Shown here piece by piece: positions 1 through 11,800 of a stretch of DNA of 64,000 nucleotides (positions are counted from its first letter, which is position 1; every line of letters starts with the position of its first letter). The position numbers were made by a program, and so were the translations under genes. The DNA lies in NCBI GenBank assembly GCA_030248065.1, contig JASAMV010004853.1:58670-122669 (forward strand). Reading direction: 5' to 3'. This DNA comes from Rhynchonema sp. JSB1_4 (Eukaryota > Nematoda > Chromadorea > Monhysterida > Xyalidae). The notes under the pieces are model-generated. The model was not told the DNA's origin, made no database searches, and was given only the letters and a program-made list of their open reading frames with translations.

Positions 1-36
1 TAAAAATAGTCTCATGAGCTCGTGGTTGGACTATAC
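1..36. repeat. 3' terminus of TATAGTCC-family MITE (family A)
   Basis: The first bases read as the right end of an element whose complete copies lie at 4724-5088 and 29372-29735: an AGTCTCATGAG-type block, then GTGG(T/C)TGGACTATA. The left part lies outside the window. Complete copies are bounded by TA, which fits Tc1/mariner-type insertion. Confidence 0.7.
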
Positions 37-108
37 CGCGACTTGATGATCAGTATTATAAACAGAGGAACGAGCCAACAAAATCTTTTTGTCCATGTTT
101 TATTTTAG

Positions 109-1022
109 GTTCGAAACGCAGCAAGCCTCAACCAGCGTGGACAGGCCGTGCCGTTTTCACGCTATCATGAACCTACCGGCAACCTGCTATCAGTTTCTGC
201 CGAGTTTTGTTGGCATTCTCAAAATTGATCACTCGAATGGATCGGAGGAAGCTAATGAAACATCGACGAAAACGCCGCTCGATTTCTGGGTGCATTGCTA
301 TTTGTTCACCAAGAATGCCGAAGATGCGACCGCTGCTGCCATAGAGACGGTGGGCTAGTGTTATTGTTTGTCGCATCATTAGGTTTTTTTGCTGACCGAG
401 GTTCCAAATAAAATTAAATAGTCTCATTATCTCAAACGGTATTATTCTTTTACTGAATTGATGTGCGCAAATCCAACCGGCCTGATGTGTCGGTTAGTTT
501 AGGACCCGGATGCATGAGGTCCCGGATGCATTGTGACATATATAGTCTCGTGAGAGGGTCCGAAACTATATATGCAGCTTTAGACTACTCTATTAGTATA
601 AGTCTTGCTCACATTTATAAGAAATAAATAATAACACTGCTATACATCCCTTTTTAACCAACTTGGTCATATTATAAAATTGCAAATCGTCCAGCGCAAA
701 AGGTGTTCTCGGACAATTTGTTGACAAAAAAACAGTCCGAGTTCGAAGATAGACTGATCACCATCATTGTGCCAGAAAAACCGGTCGGTTATGTTTGCAG
801 GTGCACGCGCAGTTTGGCGTGTACTCGTCCGATCTGCACAATGTGACCGTGCACAAAGTACGCACGGTGGCCACGGAGAAACACCAGATGTGCGTTAGTA
901 TGAAATTGGGATTGGATTTGTTGACCGATTCTGGGAATGTTGGACAGAAATTGAGTGAACCTGACGATCCGGGCAATTCGGACAGCCAGCCTGACGCGAA
1001 ACGAGTGAGAATGGAAAGATGA
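109..1022 (+). CDS. 3' end of an unrecognised gene (two terminal exons)
   Basis: Two exons can be joined: 109-349, after the acceptor TATTTTAG, and 801-1022, after ATGTTTGCAG and ending at a TGA. The proposed donor ACG|GTGGGC is weak, but phase is kept (both sides phase 0). The joined peptide includes FWVHCYLFTKNAEDATAAAI, then FGVYSSDLHNVTVHKV, and a hydrophilic tail ending KRVRMER. A stretch like FG(V/I)(Y/H)SS resembles the C-terminal cytosolic domain of cation diffusion facilitators, but the rest does not align convincingly and I do not assign that function. The 5' part is outside the window. The 450-nt intron holds no obvious repeat. Codons are more GC-rich than the flanks, which supports coding. 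Confidence 0.4.
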
Positions 1023-1925
1023 TGTCTGTGAATGATTAGTAAAAATCACTTCTATCCACATTGAAGGGCACACGGGAAATACAAAATACAAAAGATTTGT
1101 TGTTGTTACTTATTTTATCTTATACTGAAGTTGATGTGCATGGTCGTGCACAACATAATGTGGCTAGTCATGTACAAAAAATAAACATTTTGAAAATAAT
1201 AAGCATGAATGCGCTCATGGTTTCTTGGTAATCAACCAAGGTTTGTGCCACCACATTACTTCTGGTGTCTATCTACAGTATGTGTACCCCCTTCATTCAT
1301 ATTGGTTTTCTGATTTTATATACGTATATTCCAAAACTCGACATTCAAAACACCCAAGTGAAATGCGATGTTTCAACGTCTATTATTATGTCGCACGTGT
1401 CAACGACATCGTTTGCGCGTGACGTTGGTGCCGAAAAGACAACATGGAATGTACACATTGCAATGGGTGCAGTATGTCAGCAATAGGTGAGGATTGTCAA
1501 ACTTGTTGGCATGGTTTGGTCTAAGACAGCTCACCAAGTTTGATGCTGCTCAAAAATGTTTCTTGCATCACGTAGACGTGGGATTCGAAGTTTTGTCCTA
1601 ATCTTGTTTGTTTTCACCTTGAGTGCGCTTCAAAACAGAAACAAAAAAATTAAAACCCGCAATAAAAATTCGCCCTCAAGTGCACGAATTTCAGAATACT
1701 GTGTTACTCGTACGATTTTATCATGATCCATCAGATTTCGCAAAAAGATCGTCACGCGGTACGGGCCGGACGTGGGTTGTGCCGAGTGGATATTTCGATG
1801 CGGCGGCGCGTCGGTCAAATTCAGTCAACACAATCAGCCGATTACGTCACGGAGAGAATTGTGGAAGCTAGTTGACGTAAGTGGGGATATCGGTTGGAAA
1901 AATGCTCGTTTTCGGTGCTTGTGTT

Positions 1926-2356
1926 ACAGTGGTCAATTCAAGTGATCAAAACAGTCACTTCGTCAACTCAAGTGGAAGAAGCGTAATTACAAGACCGGGT
2001 GTGGAGTTTACGGACATGAAAATAAATAAATACAAAACAGGGTTGAAAGTTACGGGAATGAAAAATAAATGCAAAACCAGGACAGGAAAGCGCTTAAGGA
2101 CCGGCCTTGTAATTATGCTTCTTCCACTTAACGTTATTATCTATGTATTATTGAGTTGGTGCCGACGCAATAAACTAACGAACTAACATTCACTGCGCAG
2201 AAACAACAAAAACAGAGCTACTAGGTATTCTCACGTAAATAAATAAATAAACTCTGTAACTTCGTCAACTCACCCCGAATGCTGCGTATTATTTCTCGTG
2301 CTCAATCGGCGCTGCTGTGAGTTGACGAAGTAATTTGACCACTTGCGTTGATCAGT
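1926..2356. repeat. Foldback element with two nested inverted pairs
   Basis: The outer arms are at about 1926-1976 (CAGTGGTCAATTCAAGTGAT, CACTTCGTCAACTC) and 2318-2356, the reverse complement. An inner pair, GAAGAAGCGTAATTACAAG at about 1974, reads back as CTTGTAATTATGCTTCTTC at about 2106. The right end coincides with the proposed acceptor of the next gene (GATCAG at 2350-2355), so that exon boundary may be repeat-derived. Confidence 0.65.
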
Positions 2357-3940
2357 TAGCCGTTCTAAACCGGACATCGAAAAAATGCGTACAGCCAACA
2401 AACGCCGGAGAAAATCAAAACAATGTTGTCGCATTGTTTTTGGAAAATAGCATTGTGTGTTTGGCCAATCTTACCCCGGCGCATCACAATTTCGCCATCT
2501 GTTGTACTGACGGTGACCTGATGCACCGCCAGTTTGTAAAAACCGGTCAAGCGAGATCTGAAAACGGCTCATATTTTGCCAATTGCATTCGCAGAGCGTC
2601 CCCGACCCAGGCGCGCTGCAACTGACCCACATCGATGCTAGCGATAGTGTGATGCACGCACAGGGCTGTGCCAGATATCTGCCGTTCTGCACGCATATTC
2701 ACACAATGCGCGTGAACTTCTGCGACTATTTGGATGAGAGCTTCCTCATGAACGATCTGATGCCTCAGCGAAACACGTTGACTGATTTGGAGATTGTCTC
2801 ATCTGGTAAGCTTGCTATGGGTATTGGTCGCACAATGACTTAATAAGAATTGGTCAATTTTTTCCCGATTCATAGAGGGAAAGTGACGGGGCAATGACGT
2901 TGCGTTGCGTGAACGCACACAAAGCGTGTAGTAAAGAGAATGTTTCAGACCTGCGGCAACGTGGTTGATCTGCAAGATTATTTTTGGCTGGAAATGTTTT
3001 GTGAGAATCACAAATATTGGTCGCACAATGACCATATAAGAATTCATCAAAATCAATCCTGATTTTCACGTTCAGTCACTCTTAACCACTGTGCTATTTG
3101 TGATTCTCACAAAACATTTTCAGCTGAAAATAATCTAGCAGATCAACCACGTTGCCGCAGGTCTGAAACATTCTCTTTACTACGTGTTTTGTGTGTGATC
3201 GCGCAACGCAACGTCATTGCCCCGTCACTAGCCTGCTTTGCGATTCAGGAAAAAAATTTGACCAATTCTCATAAAGTCATTGTGCGACCAATAGCACAGT
3301 GGTTAAGAGTGACTGAACTTGAAAATCAGGATTGATTTGATGAATTCTTATATGGCCATTGTGCGACCAATACCAGTGTAGTACAGGAGGGCGGGGGGCG
3401 GGGCCCTCGGGTATAGTTGCCGGTGGAAAAACCCGTTTTTTCCTAAAAACTGAAAAAAAACGTTTTTTTTCAGAGAGGCCAAAATGACGAACCGATATTT
3501 TTCCGGACACTGGAAAAATATGGGAAATTTTTGGAGAAATTTCCAAATTTCACAAAAAAACTTGGAGAGTCGCGAGGTCTATTTCTCAAATCGTGCAAAA
3601 CACCACTTTTTATGTGTTTTGATCGACTTGTCCGGCATGTCTTTTCCGCAGGAGGCAATTTTAGACCATATTCTGTTCAAATATACCCCATTTGAACCGG
3701 CGACCAACTTTTACACCAACGGTCCTTGCAGTGATCAGCTATGACGGCATCCGTGCACTAAAGTACTACCGCGCATTACGTCGTCTCCATTTGTACATGC
3801 TGTTGTGCGTGAGCGAGGAGGAGAGAGTGAAAGTGTTAGCGGAACTTTACGCTGCACTGCCGCACTGTGACATTTCGTTTCCGCCACTGGGAAATGTTGG
3901 CATGGGCCATCGACCTGGTTGGTTTAAGGGCATCCGGTAG
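2356..3940 (+). CDS. 3' end of an unrecognised gene (three terminal exons)
   Basis: Exons 2356-2535, 2595-2805 and 3732-3940 join in phase (0, then 1), with donors TTT|GTAAAA and CTG|GTAAGC and acceptors TTCGCAG and TCCTTGCAG. They end at a TAG after HRPGWFKGIR. The first exon could instead start at 2451, after a T-rich acceptor ending AAAATAG; the 2350 acceptor sits in a foldback end. Visible features are a Cys-containing segment (IVCLANLTPAHHNFAICC), an acidic segment, and a terminal helical part rich in Arg/Leu (KYYRALRRLHLYMLLCVSEE). I do not recognise the family. The second intron contains a family D hairpin. Codon use is C/G-rich at third positions, like the confident genes here. Confidence 0.6.
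2820..3380. repeat. Family D hairpin (TTGGTCGCACAATGAC ends) with tRNA-like A box
   Basis: An inverted repeat starts TATTGGTCGCACAATGACTT and ends GTCATTGTGCGACCAATA. The arms carry AACGTGGTTGATCTGC and TTTTGTGAGAATCAC in opposite orientation. Part of the right arm reads AAATAGCACAGTGGTTAAGA on the other strand, which matches an RNA polymerase III A box (TAGCACAGTGG). Related copies are at 36950-37225, 49290-49615 and 49637-49910. This copy lies in an intron. Confidence 0.75.
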
Positions 3941-4723
3941 TTATATAAGTTGGCCACGGTGTGCCCTATTTATAGTGACGTGGTCGGGCGGCGGGACACA
4001 GCAATTTGGTCCAAATCCACTGATCGGAATTTTCGATAAGACGTGAACGGTTGTGTGACCATGTATAATAGCGATCTGCCACCATGAAAAAGATATAATG
4101 CGCTGTAATTGGTTGGGGCCGCATTCACAAATCATTTTGCTTGCGTGTCTGCTCGATGCCCGATAGTATATTTATTGTTAATCGTGAATTTTTCTTGGTG
4201 CTTTGTAACATTTGTTACCTTAGTTCTCTCTAGTCACCACTTCAAGGCACAGTAGTTGTACGTATATTTCTGTCTTATTTGTATACTGTTTGCGTTGACA
4301 CGAGGAGAGCGCGAACAACTGTTCATCTTCTTTTCGTTCTCTATTTTGTTTGATTATTTTGCACACCATAGTAATATGATGGTGTATACCTGTTACACAA
4401 GTATAGATAGATTGAAAGATGTCAGGTTATTTTATTCAGTACTATTGCTGCCAAATTGCAGAGTAAAAAAGACGCTCGACTCAAAACACGGGAACGGAGC
4501 AACGTTGTTGCGATCTTTTGGAATTTCAGAAAACAAACTTTTATGTTAGTTTACGCCTTTGACTCCCAGCGCACACAAAAGTAAGGAGGCCGAATGCACC
4601 TTGACCGACTGAAACGGTCTAAGCCGACGTGCACGCGTGCGTATGCGTGCACTGCGCGTGCACCACTGTGTGGTTATACATTGTGCCCGCAGGCGGCAAA
4701 GGCGTGCATGCCTACACACGCGT
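3941..4723. other. Intergenic stretch, no gene seen
   Basis: No exon with supported splice sites and no inverted repeat stood out. The 97-residue open frame at 4256-4549 has AT-rich codons and no family resemblance. Confidence 0.5.
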
Positions 4724-5088
4724 ATAGTCCAGCCACGAACTCATGAGACGACTTATTTTGAAGTTGACTTCAACGGATCCAATAATGTTCCGGTTCCACG
4801 TATTTCGGAAATGAAAGAAAAAAAACGCATGCATTTTTTAAAAACACGCTCTCCACCTCGGTGCGTAAATTCCCTTTTGACTCCCAAAACATTTGTGTGT
4901 TGAACCACGTTGCCGTTCGCGCAAGCACACAACAAATTGAGGTCAGCCAGCTGGAACTTGTCATCATGTCTCTCGGTCCAATCTCTTTCTTTTGTTTGTA
5001 AAACCCCGAGTAACCGGGGCATTTTTGAATCTGGCCAAGCAAGCTTTAAAAATCGTCGTCTCATGAGCACGTGGCTGGACTATACATG
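4724..5088. repeat. Family A MITE, complete copy
   Basis: The left end TATAGTCCAGCCACGAACTC and the right end GCACGTGGCTGGACTATA are inverted copies bounded by TA. The internal sequence (GGATCC(A/G)(A/C)(A/C)AATGTTCCGGTTCCACG and its partner) is shared with the copy at 29372-29735. The open frames in it are by-products of the arms. Confidence 0.85.
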
Positions 5089-5246
5089 CAGAATTCACCC
5101 ACAGTTGCAGCTGGCACTTGTATTTTGGTGCGTGCAGCGAAAGAAATGTGTCAAAGTGAACTTCTTCAGCAGCGCTGCTCGTCAAAGTAGACGAATGTCA
5201 TATGCGTGCACTTCGGATATTTCGCTCGTTCCGGCCTGCGGCTGCA

Positions 5247-5364
5247 TCAGGGCGAACTTAGGTTAAATCCGGAAACCGGAAATAGTTTGCATACAAAAAT
5301 ACAAAACATTTCCGTACTCCGGAAATATTTCCGGTTTCCGGATTCAACCTAAGTCCGCCCTTAA
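5247..5364. repeat. Family B MITE, short copy
   Basis: The ends are AGGGCGAACTTAGGTT and AACCTAAGTCCGCCCTT, with CCGGAAACCGG / CCGGTTTCCGG inside. It is the short form of the elements at 6344-6722 and 16994-17346. Confidence 0.85.
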
Positions 5365-5859
5365 TGATACGACCAGCGTGAGACTGACTACTAAGCAATT
5401 TTCTGAAAGGGCACGGACACTTAAACGACACGTCCGGTCTGAATAAATCTGGATTTTATCGTACATGTCATTTTATTTTTCGGTATGAAGACTTGAAATC
5501 TGATACGACAGCAACAACAGCTATACAGTGCAAAAATAAAAAGCCATTAAAATTTGAATAAAAAACCTAAGATTGTTGGCAAAAACAGCATCGAATCGAA
5601 ACGGTATGAATTGAACATTATAGAATGGTATACATACCTACTGTATACTATACTCAGTCGCAGCGACTTGGCACTTGGAAGATACTGCATGGATAGTTCT
5701 TGGAAAAAACCACGTGTATTCAACAAAAGCAACCCTTTGTCCAATTGTCATTTGCATCCGAAAGATTCCATACTTCTCGAATTGCTATATGTACACTGTA
5801 CACATACAGTAGTATGGCAGATTTATCAAAAAATAGAATTCAAAGAATTAAAAAAAATA
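5365..5859. other. Region 3' of BTBD7, no gene seen
   Basis: The AT-rich sequence follows the BTBD7 stop (5860-5862). The 154-residue + strand frame that crosses 5554-6018 is antisense to BTBD7 exon 19 over its GC-rich half and has no splice or codon support of its own. Confidence 0.5.
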
Positions 5860-8800
5860 TCACAACAACACCGACTCCGTCCCACTATCGTGTTCGTTGT
5901 TGCCGACCCGCACCCGGTCCTTATCGGCTGTGCCCGCTGTCAAGTCCGGCAGTTGAGCGTCGCCTGCAGCTGTCGCGTGCACTGGCTGGTCAACGAAATC
6001 GAAATCGAGACCGTTTAGGTCGAGCACTTCAGACAATGAACTGGAATAGAAAGAGAGAGTGCCAGTTCAGTTTTTAGGAATCGGCGCCTTCATTATGAAT
6101 CTCTTTGACAGTGACATTTTAGTCTGGAGCAGAATACACTTTGTGTGGATATCAAATACGTACATAGGCACATGCGTGATGTGACGCACGATTAGAATTT
6201 TGGAGGATTGACCCCAAGGTAGGTAAAGCTGAAGTTGTCAATGTGGATACGTATCTAGTTCAGCACTACATGCTGACGAACAAACCCGCATGCATTGAGC
6301 CTTGCACATATGTATACTGTACTGTATAACTGCTCTTCTGCTTAAGGGCGGACTTAGGTTGAACACGGAAACCGGAACACGGAAATATTTCCGTGTTTTG
6401 TGTTCCGTTAAAAATTTTCAAGTTCACGGAACACGGAAATATTTCCGTGGCACGGAACACGGAAATAACGCAGACATGCAAACGGTGCTTTTCGAGTGAT
6501 GGTGACAAAAGTCAGCGCGCTGAAGTCAAAAGTTTGCGTGTTGACGCAAACAGCAACAATTCTGACGGAGATATTTCCGTGTTCCGTGAAACTAAAAAAA
6601 TCACGGAAACCGGAAATAATTCCGTGCACGGAAATATTTCCGTGACACGGAAATGATGAAATGATGTTGTATGGAAATTATTTCCGTGTTCCGGTTTCCG
6701 TGTTTAACCTAAGTCCGCCCTAATGTCCACTGTTCGGCAAAAAGTGATATATTAAAAATTCACCTCCGCCCTCTAACCAATGAATACCAACCGATTAGTG
6801 CCTGTGAGATCGTTCTGTGTGAGCAAGCTGCCATGCACTACAGTACTGCCAGCATGTAGTGGCGCGTCATACAACGAACTATCGCTGACGGCCGCGTATA
6901 AACGCGTGTCACCGCGTGCCAATGCGTTATTGGTGTTGCTGCTGTGTGCGTTGTGTTGCGAATAGTAGCGCTCGGTGTGACGTAATAGACGCATTGTGTC
7001 GTCGGCGAACCCGAATTCACGCACCACACGCAGACGCACCTGAAATGACGCAAAATGAAATGATTATTACTTTTATGTTTGTTTTCGAAAAAAACCTAAA
7101 AGCTCGATATACGCGTGTGAAAAATTCTCGTATGTTGTGTTTTGTGACAAGTAATTTTGATCAACGTCAGCAGCGAAGCTTCGGCGTTCATTCAATGCGT
7201 CAAAACACCACTAAAGATCAAGGTTTGGGCCCAAATCTAAAAAAAACTAAAATATATTTCTTCCGAAACCAACCAATCTCAACATGCGCATTGGATGATA
7301 CGCACATCCGCATTGTACAGCCCGAGCGCACGTTTCGCTTTGTTGCAGTATGTCGTGCATGCGTGCGTGCATTGACAGGATGACGTCATAGCTGGGCAGA
7401 ATCGCGCGACGCTCCTGTGTGCATGTAGAGAGGGGCAGGTATGAGTGCACGGGACTGTAGCGTGTGTTTGCAAGGATGACTTGTGTTGCGAAATATGAGA
7501 ACTAATATTCGCAGCTTCGAAGGTCAGTCGTATGATGTTGATGTGAAGCTGCGATGTACATTATAGTGCACGTGATGTGCCTGTACAGCCTACATATATG
7601 TTTGTCAAGAATGGTACCCAGCGACAGCTTCAGACCTAAAAAAATAGGCCCGGTCGCCTCATTTCCAAGACGGTGAAAACCGTTGTGTATGTATGTTCAG
7701 TTAGAAACTTTTCTCGCAGAATCGCACCGTCAACAACACAATTATACTCAACCATCGTAATGTCGGCGACTCTTGCACACGCAAAGACACACATTCTGCA
7801 TGGTAATCCCAAAATTGGCTGAAATCCCCTTCCAGCAACACAGGGTGGCCCAAAACTCGCGCACGCACCAGTTCCTTCCAGTCCTCATCACTGCTGACCG
7901 TGCAGGATGTTGTGCTCGTCGTACCCCCTGTAATCAGACAGTCACACGAATTCGAACGGCGTGACACGGTCGTTGTTCGGCTGCCACTGTCTTGCGTCGA
8001 TGTGCGTTCCATCGTTTGATATTGGGGTCGGTCGAAATGGGCCTGTGTGACACAGTGATCTCGTATGTGGTGGTGTTTCATGTTTTTGCCAATGTCGCGC
8101 CAATGTTTGTGATGAGCTTAATATCGAACTAAGAATTTCGATGAGCATCGATAACCTTTGTTCGCAGAAAGTTGTGTGCTCATGCAACAACCCAATTTTA
8201 CACGTTGTCGAACAAGAAGTGAATGGAACCGACTAAACCACACTGATATAACACAGCTTGATGCTGACGTGTCTGTTGCATGCTGTGTGAATTTGGATTT
8301 TCACACCCCAAACCGTCGTACAATTGGGCAGTTACGGCAGTTAATTGCGGCAGTTACAATCAGAGCGGGTCCAGGGATGCGATATGAAAACAAACAACTA
8401 TACAGAAACTCACAGCTTTCTGTTCAACCACGTCGGGCGCGCCAACCAGCTCCGCCCGTCTCGCTTGCTGATTGGTCAGCAGCTGGTGATGCGGCGTTGT
8501 GATTGGTCGGTTGCGTCGCAGGTGTGTCCCGCCACCCAATGAGGCGGAGTCATCGTCCGCGTCGCCATTGGCTGCTGATGATGTGCTGGGTTGTTGTTGT
8601 TGCGTATGCTGTAAATGGGAATGTTTACGCGTGTGCTCGTTGGCCCAAATGCTCGTTACCCCCCCCCCCTCTTGCTTATTTTGTTCTGACGTGCTGCTAC
8701 ATATACGTATAGGTACAGAGGCCAGCAAAAAAATGTTTCAACTCAAACTTTAAAAACAATGTAAACCCACGATCACAGTTTGATTCGTGTGGTCGCCATT

Positions 8801-11800
8801 CGAATACACGCCATATCCGGCCAACTCCAACTCAGTCAAATTTACGGGCGGGTGTCTGCACAGCAGACGTGTGGACTCTTCCGGGTTTTCAATCAGCCGT
8901 TTGTGCAGTTGCGTTTTCGCCTCTTCGTAATACGGCATGAATAGACGTGCGCGTTTCTGGGCCGCTAGTCTGCTGATAAAAATTGCGTGTTATTATTACT
9001 ATTATTTTTCTGACCACTGGAAACAACAGGGACTGTTGAAGAATCATAAACTAGTTGAGCAACTAATGTAGTTAATTTATTGATCAAAAAACGATTATCA
9101 ATCAGTTAAATCGACCTTCCAATCAGCCTGGTCTGTTTCGGCTTCGATGTCAACAACATTGTGTCACGTGACAGTCCGTACGCGGCGTCCTTATTGTGAT
9201 TGAATTGATCGTGATCATACAACCTGTGAGATCGATCGATCGACGATTATGTTATAGTGATTGATTTGATAAAGTTTTACTTTGTTTTTTTTTTGAAAAA
9301 ATAAAACGAATGAAATTATCGAGCACCATTGCACATCCGCCTGGGCTGGTCCTTGCGACACGACTGGTGCTCGGCTGTCCAACTCTAGTAGACCGCGAGA
9401 ATGCGCCTGTTGCACAACCTGGAATAGACAACAGGACAATTGGATCATAGACCCTGAATGAACAAGCACATGTACATTTGTGCGCCGAAACTCACCGGTC
9501 CCAACATCCTGACATTGACTCGTATATTACGTCGGTCATAGAACAGACTGTTCAAAAGCGTATGGTACACATGTTCGGCCATTATATAGCGAACATGAAT
9601 ATCCGGTGAGGCTAAGTGAGTTTTTGCAATACCAAAATTCCCCCCTGCCAAATCACATCACCCCAGCATCGGGCAGACCTTGTATTGTGCGCGATAAGCA
9701 GTGCCTAGATTGCGGACTTGCAATTGCGGAAAGGGGCGGCAACGGCAACCAGCAAAATGCGCACATTGTTGCGCGTAGAATTCACATTGTGCACATTAAT
9801 GCCGGTGGCTGTGCCTGGCTGCGCACTGGGTCTGACGACGATTTGTGCGTTTGCGCAAGCAGTGTGATATTTTGCACGCGGAACATAAAACCAGCTCTTT
9901 TCGGGGGTCATGTGCAGCCATCTGGTGCCTTCGCACCGACGATGACCCGGTGCACCGTCCTCCGTCTGCGAAGATAGACCACGTCGACAAGCGCGCATAC
10001 CTGATGATTTGGCGGCAATACGAAATCGACACGAATCAACGGCAACAAATTCGCGAGAATCTCCTTCAATTCACCGTCGCTCAAATCCGATCGACGGACG
10101 CCTTTGCGACTGATCGAATGCGTCGTACCTGCGCGCAATGTTAGGTGTGGGTGGGGAAATCGGGATCCAATTGATGCACCGAAGAGGTCCTGGTGCACAA
10201 GCACAACCTCGTCATGTTCTGAGCGCGCATTTTTTCAATATATGTAATCTTCTTCATTCGAGATACAACAACATTTATTCGGTTTCCAAGTCTTTCGAGG
10301 GAACGATTGAACTGCAGCTGTAGTATGATTATGTACATGCTGAATCACCTGCCGATCAAAACAGACCGAAATGGATTAAACAAATCGCGCTGCCCAGTGT
10401 TCAGCAATGTTAGAATTATCACCGTTTCGTTGCCTGACGCACAAAAAAACCACCACACTGTGCGTGCACGGTTGCCTTACAGTGACTCTACAATTGATCG
10501 TTGACCGCCTTTGTTTGCAGTCATTTTTTCAGAAAATGAAGACTAGGTATCAGAAACCCAGATTTAGGAAATAGATTTTCAAGTCGTTGCTTTGTGATGT
10601 TTCACGGAGCCCACACATTTTTACAGGAGGAGAAAAAATGAAAAAAGTTTGAGGCAGGCCTGTGCGAAACACAAGGTAATCCAATAGAAGATGTTTTCAG
10701 CGTGTTATACTCAGACGTTGTTCTGTTAAACGAGATATAAACCATTGTGCGAAACGCCATGTGTGATAAATAATAAACGAAACACTCCAAAAAATCAAGC
10801 CTTTTTAAAGCACCCTTTTACTCTAGCATAATTTTAAGCATCTGTGGTGAATGAAATAAGTTGTAAATTAGAAATAAAAATCGTCTAATTATCTAGTATT
10901 CAGGATGTGCTTTTCGTTTTTCAAAACCCTACACAGCTCACACAATGTTTACCACAACATGCGCAAGGCAGCCATTCAGACCACGCACAGCGCACACACG
11001 ACGACAACACACAGCCGGCCGGGGATAATGTTTCAGCTTTGTGTGTGTGCGCTGTGGGAATGGGTGCCTTGCGCATGTTGTGGTAAACATTGTGTGAGCT
11101 GTGTAGGATTTTGAAAAACGAAAAGCACATCCTAAATACTAGATAATTTGACGATTTTCATTTCTAATTGACAACTTATTTCATTCACCACAGATGCTTA
11201 AAATTATGCCAGAGTAAAAGGGTGCTTTACAAAGGCTTGATTTTTTGGAGTGTCTCGTTTATTATTTATCACACATGGCGTTTCGCGCAATGCTTTATAT
11301 CTCGTTTAACAGAAAAACGTCTGAGTATAAAACGCTGAAAATATCTTCTATTGGATTACCTTGTGTTTCGCACAGGCCTGCCTCAAACTTTTTTTATTTT
11401 TTCCCCTCCTGTAAAAATGTGTGGGCTTCGTGAAACATCACAAAGCAACGACTTGAAAATATATTTCCTAAATCTGGGTTTCTGATACCTAGTCTTCATT
11501 TTCTGAAAAAATTACTGCAAACAAACGCGGCCAACGATCAATTGTAGAGTCACTTTAATGCTTTTGGTAATACGTATGTGTCGTTGTGTGCTTATAAAAA
11601 CCACGACCCACACATTTTTCATTCAATTAAAATATTCCTCGACACGAAACAGCAACACGAAACACCAACTAACCACTAAGAATGTTCGGTTCTCTGTCCT
11701 CCATCCTTCGAACAAGTTGATGTTCGCCCCATCTGATCACGGTTTGCAGAATGTCCAGTTCGGCCGCTTGCACAAAGTCAGATTGTAATGTTTCAATCAA

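Noticed and set aside
109..1022. Cation diffusion facilitator (zinc transporter) assignment
   Set aside because: Only a short FGVYSS-type stretch resembles that family; the remaining sequence does not align well enough to name the gene.
5554..6077. 154- and 125-residue + strand frames
   Set aside because: Their GC-rich part is antisense to BTBD7 exon 19, which has a strong acceptor and phase match; the rest is AT-rich intergenic DNA.
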